Assembly (NCBI GenBank): GCA_937901185.1
Contig: CALCHR010000202.1
Span: 1 to 5,879 of the forward strand
From: an uncultured Bacteroidales bacterium
GTDB lineage: Bacteria; Bacteroidota; Bacteroidia; Bacteroidales; Bacteroidaceae
DNA: 5,879 nt
Reading direction: 5' to 3'
A program made the position numbers and the translations under genes. The notes under the pieces are model-generated. The model was given only the letters and a program-made list of their open reading frames with translations, did no database searches and was not told where the DNA came from. Position 1 is the stretch's first letter. Each line of letters opens with the position of its first letter. Positions 1 to 4,510 of this stretch are shown one piece after another.

Positions 1-34
1 TAACTACTAAGAACGCGAAAGTAACTACTAAGAA
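1..34. repeat. Two direct copies of a 13-bp repeat, 21-bp period
   Basis: TAACTACTAAGAA occurs at 1-13 and again, identical, at 22-34. The first copy starts at base 1, so the array may continue to the left outside the window. The same ACTAAGAA core recurs at 171-181, 192-200 (without the final AA) and 214-223, and in reverse as TTCTTAGT at 140-147, so this belongs to a local repeat family. No coding region overlaps it. Confidence 0.8.
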
Positions 35-37
35 AAC

Positions 38-100
38 GGGGGTGATGTAGGGGTGAAATCAGGTGGTTAAAGATTAGGGGTTAGGGAGTAGAAGATGGCC
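38..100 (+). other. G-rich, C-poor intergenic tract
   Basis: G runs lie at 38-42, 50-53, 77-80 and 84-86 in a stretch with very few C residues on the plus strand. Part of it reads TTAGGGGTTAGGG (74-86). The gap between the second and third G runs is 23 bases, too long for a classical G-quadruplex, though a two-tier or long-loop form cannot be excluded. It lies downstream of the minus-strand regulator gene. No gene is visible in it. Confidence 0.45.
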
Positions 101-111
101 TTTGTAACCAA

Positions 112-157
112 CTGATTTTCAATAGGTATTTTGGGTCGTTTCTTAGTAAACTTCTAG
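112..157 (+). repeat. Left copy of a repeat also found at the right end of the window
   Basis: Bases 112-146 align without gaps to 5832-5866 with 26 of 35 positions identical. The best part, 128-146, matches 17 of 19 and ends in CGTTTCTTAG. After one inserted G in the right copy, the match continues as TAAACTTCTAGG here against TAAAAGCTAGG there. Both copies have the same orientation and lie outside the coding block. This looks like a dispersed intergenic repeat family; I have no name for it. Confidence 0.55.
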
Positions 158-200
158 GAAAAACTCGGAGTTTACTAAGAACAACTAGAAGTTTACTAAG
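142..200. repeat. 16-bp perfect inverted repeat
   Basis: CTTAGTAAACTTCTAG (142-157) and CTAGAAGTTTACTAAG (185-200) are exact reverse complements around a 27-base centre. Two further pairings compete with it: TTCTTAGTAAACT (140-152) with AGTTTACTAAGAA (169-181), and CTAGGAAAA (154-162) with TTTTCCTAG (201-209). It starts 45 bases beyond the stop codon of the minus-strand regulator, so it could end or protect that transcript. There is no T run after the stem on the minus strand, so it is not a classical intrinsic terminator. Confidence 0.75.
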
Positions 201-245
201 TTTTCCTAGAAAGCTACTAAGAAAAACGGGGTGTGCAGCTCTGAA

Positions 246-2204
246 TTATAGAGCAGGGGAGTCTTTCTCTGAATCAGCATGCGCCTGGAGCGTGTCGCTG
301 CTTTCTTGGGACAGGCCCAAGGTGCTTTCTATGAAAGTCTCCAAAGAATTGTCCGTAGCCATTCCTATCTTTTGGCGGAGGCGGTGGCGAAGCATCAAGA
401 CGCTGCGCGGGGCAATGGCCAGCAACTCGGCAATCTCCTTGTTGTCGCGCTTCAAGACGATGAGCATAGAGAGGAGTTCTTCGCGGCGGGTGATGGTCGG
501 CACTTGCTCGCGGAGGCGCGGCAAGAAGTGCGGATAGAGCAGTTCGAAGCGTTGGCGGAACTGCGCCTCGCCACTTTTCTGAAGCACGGTAGGGGTGAGT
601 GTCTCCATCTCTTGCCGGTGGGTCTTGTCGCTCATTATGTTGCTGATTTCTTGAGAGATAATTTTGTTCTCTTCCTTCGACTGGTTCAATTTTTCAACCA
701 ACACGGACATTTTTTCGTTGGCGTGTTTCATCTGAACCTTGTGCTGTTTCTTTTGCTTGAGCAGGAACACCACGATGATAGAAATAACGCAGACCGAGAG
801 AACTGTGTAAATCAATATCCAAAGTCGCTGGTTGGCCTCCCTCAGCTGTACAATCTTTAACTCCTGCCTTTCCTTCTCGCTCTGTTGCTCTACGATGCTT
901 TCTATAAGGTTGAAGTTCAGCTCCTTCTCTTTAAGCGATGCTTGTTCACGGAGCATCATCCTGGTGTATTGCTCCACCTTCGCATGGTTCTTGTTCTCCA
1001 GGTAGTGATTTAGAACAGACTGGTAGTTGATAGGAATGTAGGCCGGCGTTTCGTTTTGGTGGAGCAGCGAGTACATGCTGTCCAGCATCGCTTCGGCCAG
1101 CTTGTTCTCTTCCTGCTTCAGATAGGTTTGGGCCAACTGGTGGTAGGCCTTGGCGCGGTTGATGGAAGTGCCCTGCTGCGCCACCGCTTGCAATTCCTCA
1201 ATGCCCGCCTGCAACGAATCGCCGCCCATCTCTGTCAAGAAAGTGCCGTGCAGGAGGTTTACGTCCACCAAACCACTGTTGTAAGGCAGCGATGCGCAAC
1301 ACTCTCGTGCCCGCTCAGTGTAGTAGGTCACCGAATCGGCCTCGCCCAACTGGTGCAAAGCCCTGCCTTTATTGATATAGGTCTGTGTAGAGACCATGGG
1401 ATTTTTTGCCGCCATGTTTTGCTCCACGCGTATAGCTTCCGAGGCATACAAGTTGGCATATTCCGGGGCGTGCCAATAAAGAAAAAGGTCGGTCAGCGTG
1501 TGCAGACTGTTGATAACCCCCAGGTCGTCCTTCTTCAAGAGGGCTTCTTCCTTGCTCTTATGGAAAAGTTCTAAGGCCTTGTTGAGGTAGCCGTAGCGCT
1601 TGTATAGAGAGCCCAGCATGGCCATCACCCATTGCTTGCCCGAGGTGTTTTTGCACAAATCGGCTTGCACCAACGCCTCCTGGCACCAGTTGATAACCTC
1701 CTTTTGATAGGCGGGGTTGCTATAAAACACGGCCGCCGCGTAGGCATAGTCGCGGAAGTAGCGCTCAGGGGTGGCGTGTTGAAGAGGAAGGGTAAGGGCC
1801 TTCAGCATCTTCTCTTCGGCCGCCTTCATATCCTCCGTGCGCGACAAGGCATAGCCCAACACCGAGTAGTAGTCTCTCAAGCAATGTTTCTGAATGGTGG
1901 GCGAGGCCTGGTACACTTCTTGCAAAGCGCTGATACAAGCATCGGGTTCGCCCTTACTCTGAAACGTGTTCATCAGTTGCACCAGTGCATCGGTGTATAC
2001 AGCTATCTGCTCTTGAGAGGGGACGCTTTCATTCCTCGGCTGTAGCAAGTAGCTCTTGAAAGCCTTGATGGCTTCGTCGTACTTGCCTTCGCGCTGCAAG
2101 GTCCTTGCCTCCTGAAAAAGATGCTCGTTGGCAAAGCAGCAACAACAAACCGGTAGCAGCAGGAGAAATGTCAGTATTTTCTTACTCAAGAGTGGCATTT
2201 TCAT
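246..2204 (-). CDS. Membrane-anchored TPR sensor with C-terminal LuxR-like HTH domain
   Basis: The 652-residue product looks like a one-piece transmembrane regulator. Residues 1-25 form an export signal with a likely cleavage site after A25. Residues 26-420 are helical and TPR-like; the clearest repeats are near 28-55 (EGKYDEAIKAF), 191-222 (LYKRYGYLNKALELF) and 350-381. A charged coiled-coil stretch (about 418-460) leads into one membrane helix (461-483), followed by a second coiled coil (484-526). Residues 549-615 carry the DNA-binding part: FRQRFELLYPHF, then TRREELLSML, then the helix-turn-helix NKEIAELLAIAPRSV and RHRLRQKIG. This order is well known in Bacteroidota. It places the TPRs in the periplasm and the HTH in the cytoplasm. 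There is no kinase or receiver domain. The ATG at 2204 gives a complete signal peptide; M3 is an alternative start. The sampled G+C content is above that of the plus-strand genes. Its ligand and targets are unknown. It could control itself and the divergent genes. Confidence 0.93.
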   Translation of the reverse strand: MKMPLLSKKILTFLLLLPVCCCCFANEHLFQEARTLQREGKYDEAIKAFKSYLLQPRNESVPSQEQIAVYTDALVQLMNTFQSKGEPDACISALQEVYQASPTIQKHCLRDYYSVLGYALSRTEDMKAAEEKMLKALTLPLQHATPERYFRDYAYAAAVFYSNPAYQKEVINWCQEALVQADLCKNTSGKQWVMAMLGSLYKRYGYLNKALELFHKSKEEALLKKDDLGVINSLHTLTDLFLYWHAPEYANLYASEAIRVEQNMAAKNPMVSTQTYINKGRALHQLGEADSVTYYTERARECCASLPYNSGLVDVNLLHGTFLTEMGGDSLQAGIEELQAVAQQGTSINRAKAYHQLAQTYLKQEENKLAEAMLDSMYSLLHQNETPAYIPINYQSVLNHYLENKNHAKVEQYTRMMLREQASLKEKELNFNLIESIVEQQSEKERQELKIVQLREANQRLWILIYTVLSVCVISIIVVFLLKQKKQHKVQMKHANEKMSVLVEKLNQSKEENKIISQEISNIMSDKTHRQEMETLTPTVLQKSGEAQFRQRFELLYPHFLPRLREQVPTITRREELLSMLIVLKRDNKEIAELLAIAPRSVLMLRHRLRQKIGMATDNSLETFIESTLGLSQESSDTLQAHADSEKDSPAL

Positions 2205-2341
2205 ATAGTGGCAGTTTTTATATAAGAATTTATAGGGTCAAAGCTTTATCAGAGCAGGCAGCATCTTCTGCGGTAAATAAATTTATGGAAGGCCCACACA
2301 TATAATATATATAATGGGGCACCCGTAACAGATAACAGAGC

Positions 2342-2355
2342 GTTTGTTTACAAAC
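2342..2355. promoter_or_regulatory. 14-bp palindrome, candidate operator
   Basis: GTTTGTTTACAAAC has perfect 6-bp arms (GTTTGT / ACAAAC) around TT. It overlaps the candidate minus-strand -7 element at 2351-2358, a position where a bound protein would block transcription of the regulator gene. Its inner GTTTACA is shared with the tandem repeat at 2594-2617. That it is an operator is inference. Confidence 0.35.
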
Positions 2356-2358
2356 CTA
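2351..2358 (-). promoter_or_regulatory. Candidate -7 element for the regulator gene
   Basis: On the minus strand this reads TAGGTTTG, an exact match to the Bacteroides -7 consensus TAnnTTTG. It would give a leader of about 140 bases before the ATG at 2204. No good TTTG-type -33 element stands 19-21 bases upstream, so this is a half-supported promoter. No exact -7 match was found closer to the gene. Confidence 0.3.
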
Positions 2359-2386
2359 TCTCCGATGGTTTTTTGTATATACATTT

Positions 2387-2494
2387 TTATCTACAATTCA
2401 TAGATTTATGGTTAGAATTTACCCGGAGTTTTGGTTTACTGCCTATCCTGCGCGGCGTTATTCTGTAGTTGTCCTTGCGAGTGTCCTCCGCCAT
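2387..2494 (-). CDS. Doubtful small basic ORF, 35 codons, possible gene remnant
   Basis: An ATG at 2494 opens a 35-codon frame ending at TAA (2387-2389). The product starts MAEDTRKDNY and contains RITPRRIGSKPKLRV; it is strongly basic. The frame stays open upstream of the ATG to a stop at 2570-2572, about 60 codons in all. The stretch is richer in G+C than the surrounding spacer, which fits coding or formerly coding DNA. A minus-strand TAATTTTG lies about 60 bases before the ATG. I do not recognise a family. It may be a small protein, the tail of a lost gene, or chance. Confidence 0.22.
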   Translation of the reverse strand: MAEDTRKDNYRITPRRIGSKPKLRVNSNHKSMNCR

Positions 2495-2553
2495 TTTAGT
2501 TATTACAGAAACCCCCGATAGGATTAGCCTTTCAGATTGTTTAGTCGGTGTTA

Positions 2554-2561
2554 CAAAATTA
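2554..2561 (-). promoter_or_regulatory. Possible minus-strand -7 element before the small ORF
   Basis: The minus strand reads TAATTTTG, an exact TAnnTTTG match. It would suit the small ORF at 2387-2494, or a longer regulator transcript. No convincing -33 TTTG is present; the closest at the right distance is TTAG. In such A/T-rich DNA a chance match is quite possible. Confidence 0.15.
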
Positions 2562-2593
2562 TATATAATCTACATTTCCGCCTAAGTGTTGTT

Positions 2594-2617
2594 GTTTACA
2601 TTTCGGTTTACATTTGG
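2594..2617 (+). repeat. 12-bp tandem repeat, candidate regulator binding site
   Basis: GTTTACATTTCG (2594-2605) is followed directly by GTTTACATTTGG (2606-2617), 11 of 12 identical. A related TACATTTCCG stands at 2571-2580. A 12-bp period places the copies roughly one helix turn apart, as for tandem protein binding. The repeat abuts the -7-like element at 2620-2627 and its second copy contains the one at 2609-2616. Confidence 0.5.
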
Positions 2618-2627
2618 ACTATTTTTG
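2609..2627 (+). promoter_or_regulatory. Two adjacent -7-like elements, distal promoter candidates
   Basis: TACATTTG (2609-2616) and TATTTTTG (2620-2627) both match TAnnTTTG exactly. Neither has a clear TTTG at 19-21 bases upstream, so if used they would probably need an activator; the tandem repeat at 2594-2617 is well placed for that. They would give a leader of about 180 bases for the exported protein gene. Confidence 0.25.
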
Positions 2628-2669
2628 TATAGATAAAGGCTGTGTAGTATGAAATGTAGGATTCTTCAG

Positions 2670-2701
2670 CTTGGCTATTGGGGCTGCGTATAGTAATTTT
2701 G
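2670..2701 (+). promoter_or_regulatory. Best promoter candidate for the exported protein gene
   Basis: CTTG at 2670-2673 (one mismatch to the -33 TTTG) stands 20 bases before TAATTTTG at 2694-2701, an exact match to the -7 TAnnTTTG. This spacing fits the Bacteroides housekeeping promoter. Transcription would begin a few bases past 2701 and leave a leader of about 100 bases before the ATG at 2814. Confidence 0.5.
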
Positions 2702-2813
2702 TAAAAAATATAGCAAGGAATGTTAATGCGGAGCTTACCCCATCGACGAACAAACTCCTTGTTGGTTTTCTAAGAGATAAAAACTTAACTCAAACTTTAA
2801 TCTGAAATTTATT

Positions 2814-3905
2814 ATGAAGAGATTCCTGATCTTATTCTTGGGCAGTTTGTTATTCCTGAATACACTCGAGGCACAAATGCGTGTTGTGGATGGAGTAGAC
2901 GATACACCGCTTCCGTATGCAGCCATTTTTGATGCAGCCGGCAACGTAGTGGGATTCGCAAATAGCGGAGGCGAATTGTTAGACGTTCCCGAAACTGCAT
3001 ACCCTATTACCGTTCGTTGCATAGGTTATGAAAATCTTGTCATCGAACAGCCGGGAAATAAAGACTGGCTGATGATACCAAAAGCTTATGAGCTGGAAGC
3101 GGTGACAGTTTCGGCTAAGCGCGAGGTGTTGAAGCAGACATTTTATTCCCGTGAGTATATTACATTCAGCAATAAGGCCGACACCGTAACCTTCTTTATT
3201 GAGCGCATGGCCGATCGCTATCTTCCGGCAGACAAGAATGTCAAGTTTAATAAAAACTTCTTGTGCGAGCGCAATGCTCGTTGCTACTTGCTATTCAAAG
3301 TGGGTGCGGTAGATTCAGTTTTTGTATTCCAGAATTCTACTATTCCCTCTATGCTGGATCTTATAGACCTCAACTCAGAACCGGTGGAAGCTCCTAAATC
3401 TTTTAATAGTAATACTGGCGCAGCAAAGCTGTATGAGAAAAAAGGAAAGTCGGGAATGTCGCTCATCCAGAAACAGAATGCACATACCTTTACTATGATA
3501 GAAGATAGGCTTGCTAAGAAAAAAGACCATAGCATGTCCTTCTGGCCATTAAAGTTGCTGGGCATGTCCCTGAACATAAATGAACTAAATACTACCCATG
3601 TCTATCATGCAAACAATACCGGGCTGTATCTTCCTAAAGACATGGTGCAAGCCGGTATGGTTATGGAAGCTTTAGGTAAGGGTAAGTTCTTCCGCAAACT
3701 TCTATTCTCCGACAAGCCTGCTGATGTCCACATTGCAGTAGAACTCTACGTAGTAGATAGAGAATACCTTTCTAAGGAAGAGGCTAATGAAGAGTATAAA
3801 AACAAGAAACTCAAAGTGCCATTTGAGATTCCGGCATCTGTTCCTCAGTTGAACGCCGCTACTATACAATTGGTGAAGCGAGCAAATGCCATAGCAAAAA
3901 AATGA
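2814..3905 (+). CDS. Exported protein with carboxypeptidase-regulatory-like domain
   Basis: The 363-residue product has a signal peptide (residues 1-20, FLILFLGSLLFLNTLEA, likely cleaved before Q21), so it is periplasmic or outer-membrane associated. Residues 22-103 resemble the CarboxypepD_reg-like beta-sandwich found at the N-terminus of SusC-type proteins: VVDGVDDTPLPYAAIFD, then ITVRCIGYENLVI, then ELEAVTVSAKR, matching the usual LxEVxVxA end. No TonB plug or barrel follows; the protein is far too short for a SusC homologue. Residues 104-363 are mixed alpha/beta, with Cys151 and Cys157 close together, and end in a Lys-rich tail; I recognise no family there. The ATG lies in A/T-rich DNA without a Shine-Dalgarno run and is the only start that includes the signal peptide. 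It is first in a row of three plus-strand genes, 69 bases before the lipoprotein gene. The function is unknown; a binding or cell-surface assembly role is possible. Confidence 0.9.
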   Translation: MKRFLILFLGSLLFLNTLEAQMRVVDGVDDTPLPYAAIFDAAGNVVGFANSGGELLDVPETAYPITVRCIGYENLVIEQPGNKDWLMIPKAYELEAVTVSAKREVLKQTFYSREYITFSNKADTVTFFIERMADRYLPADKNVKFNKNFLCERNARCYLLFKVGAVDSVFVFQNSTIPSMLDLIDLNSEPVEAPKSFNSNTGAAKLYEKKGKSGMSLIQKQNAHTFTMIEDRLAKKKDHSMSFWPLKLLGMSLNINELNTTHVYHANNTGLYLPKDMVQAGMVMEALGKGKFFRKLLFSDKPADVHIAVELYVVDREYLSKEEANEEYKNKKLKVPFEIPASVPQLNAATIQLVKRANAIAKK

Positions 3906-3918
3906 GGCATTAAATAAG

Positions 3919-3960
3919 CTTAGACTCTAAGACCAAAATTTTTATTAACTTTTTATTTTT
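3919..3960 (+). terminator. Weak hairpin followed by T-rich tract
   Basis: CTTAG (3919-3923) pairs with CTAAG (3927-3931) around a 3-base loop and is followed by T-rich DNA (3939-3960). The stem is only 5 bp, so termination would be partial at most. The same T-rich stretch forms the leader of the lipoprotein gene. It may let some transcripts pass from the exported protein gene into the next one. Confidence 0.2.
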
Positions 3961-3974
3961 TAATATTTTATCTT

Positions 3975-4265
3975 ATGAAAAAAACCTTGAAAGCTGTTGC
4001 TGCTTTTGCTGCATGCGTAATGGTCAGCAGCTGTATTACTATTTCAGATCCCGTAGCTGTAACAACAAACCCCTTCGGCTCAAAGTGCGGCGTTGCTGAA
4101 AGCAAAATCTACTTGGGCATTTGGAGTACTAAGGGAGAAGAGAATGGTATCGACAAGGCAGCTAAGCAAGCAGGCATCACCAAAATCTCTCACGTAGATT
4201 CTTATACAAAGACTTATTTCTTTGGTGTCTACGTTAAGCAGATCACTAAAGTTTATGGTGAATAA
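3975..4265 (+). CDS. TRL-like family lipoprotein
   Basis: The 96-residue product has a lipoprotein signal: K2/K3, a hydrophobic stretch, then lipobox VSSC with the modified Cys at position 20. After processing it has 76 residues. Residues 28-96 fit the TRL-like family: NPFGSKCGVAESKIYLGIW, then the conserved GITKISHVDSYTKTYFF and the ending VYGE. The family was named for genes lying near tRNAs (TRL, tRNA-associated locus); its function is unknown and no tRNA lies in this window. Cys38 is a second Cys in the mature protein. The length is usual for the family, so the gene looks complete. The codons favour GCT, ATC, CAC and GAA, perhaps reflecting good expression. The spacing of 69 bases from the gene before allows co-transcription; no exact TAnnTTTG lies in that gap. 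It probably sits in the inner leaflet of the outer membrane or in the inner membrane. Confidence 0.9.
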   Translation: MKKTLKAVAAFAACVMVSSCITISDPVAVTTNPFGSKCGVAESKIYLGIWSTKGEENGIDKAAKQAGITKISHVDSYTKTYFFGVYVKQITKVYGE

Positions 4266-4281
4266 TTGTGGATAAACTTAT

Positions 4282-4308
4282 AGAAGAACGTATGTAGATA
4301 CTTCTTCT
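4282..4308 (+). terminator. Hairpin just after the lipoprotein gene
   Basis: AGAAGAA (4282-4288) pairs with TTCTTCT (4302-4308), and GTAT (4290-4293) with ATAC (4298-4301), giving an 11-bp stem with one bulged C and a GTAG loop. It begins 16 bases past the stop codon. No run of T follows, so it may stabilise the 3' end of the lipoprotein transcript rather than terminate it by itself. Confidence 0.45.
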
Positions 4309-4327
4309 TAGGTGTTTCACAAAAGAT

Positions 4328-4396
4328 GAATGAACTATAGAGATTAAAATAGAAAAGGAAAAAATGTCTTTTTATATTTACCTCTATAGTTCATTC
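4328..4396. repeat. 15-bp inverted repeat forming a 69-base stem-loop
   Basis: GAATGAACTATAGAG (4328-4342) and CTCTATAGTTCATTC (4382-4396) are perfect reverse complements around 39 bases. Inside, 4345-4357 can pair imperfectly with 4368-4380, so the whole could fold into one long hairpin. It lies between the lipoprotein and DUF3667 genes. It could be a palindromic repeat element, a structured RNA or a processing site. No coding sequence is inside and no target duplication is evident. Confidence 0.65.
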
Positions 4397-4510
4397 TTAG
4401 AAATATAAGATAATAGGAAAAAGAAAAAGCAGAGCGTAGAAGAGTTGATGTAAGCGGTTGCAAGTTGTAAAGTTAGAAATTTCTATCTATCAACAAATAA
4501 AAGACAAAGC

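Larger units (their letters stand above)
25..231. repeat. Repeat unit of about 189 bp bounded by matching ends
   Basis: CTACTAAGAAAACGGGGG at 25-42 is nearly repeated at 214-231 as CTACTAAGAAAAACGGGG, differing only by where one base falls between the A run and the G run. The spacing of 189 bp suggests either a tandem repeat unit whose next copy has been lost, or a small element with direct terminal repeats. The interior holds a G-rich tract and inverted repeats. There is no ORF of note inside, so it would be non-autonomous if mobile. That it is mobile is inference only. Confidence 0.5.
2205..2813. other. 609-bp divergent intergenic control region
   Basis: This gap separates the regulator (minus) from the exported protein gene (plus). 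It is A/T-rich except for a more G+C-rich patch near 2440-2520. By eye I find five exact TAnnTTTG matches: plus strand at 2609-2616, 2620-2627 and 2694-2701; minus strand at 2351-2358 and 2554-2561. GTTTAC occurs at 2346, 2434, 2594 and 2606. No tRNA, riboswitch or insertion sequence end is recognisable. Its length and motif density suggest more regulation than a simple divergent promoter pair. Confidence 0.6.

Noticed and set aside
74..86. Telomere-like TTAGGG repeat
   Set aside because: Only two unequal units are present in a bacterial-type sequence; this is part of a general G-rich tract.
1..245. CRISPR array
   Set aside because: The repeats are short, unevenly spaced and in both orientations, with no regular spacers and no cas gene in the window.
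279..860. Long plus-strand open frame of 193 codons
   Set aside because: It lies entirely opposite the HTH and membrane-helix part of the regulator gene, has no recognisable domain, and its odd His/Gln/Leu-rich composition is typical of an antisense frame.
1056..2045. Two further plus-strand open frames (1056-1574 and 1632-2045)
   Set aside because: Both are antisense to the TPR region and show no signal peptide, domain or promoter; the real coding strand is clearly the minus strand.
2133..2145. Lipobox in the regulator
   Set aside because: The residues before the first Cys of the run (LPV) do not fit the usual small residues at -1 and -2; ordinary signal cleavage after A25 fits better.
2205..2813. 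Invertible (phase-variable) promoter
   Set aside because: I found no pair of long inverted repeats flanking a promoter here and no recombinase gene in the window.
2735..3022. Minus-strand open frame over the start of the exported protein gene
   Set aside because: It overlaps the signal peptide and beta-sandwich of a convincing plus-strand gene and has a low-complexity Ser/Thr/Pro product with no family features.
3284..3577. Minus-strand open frame inside the exported protein gene
   Set aside because: Antisense frame with no recognisable motif; the plus-strand protein is continuous across it.
2814..3905. SusC/TonB-dependent receptor
   Set aside because: Only the N-terminal beta-sandwich is shared; plug and barrel are absent and the protein is 363 residues, against about 1000 for the family.
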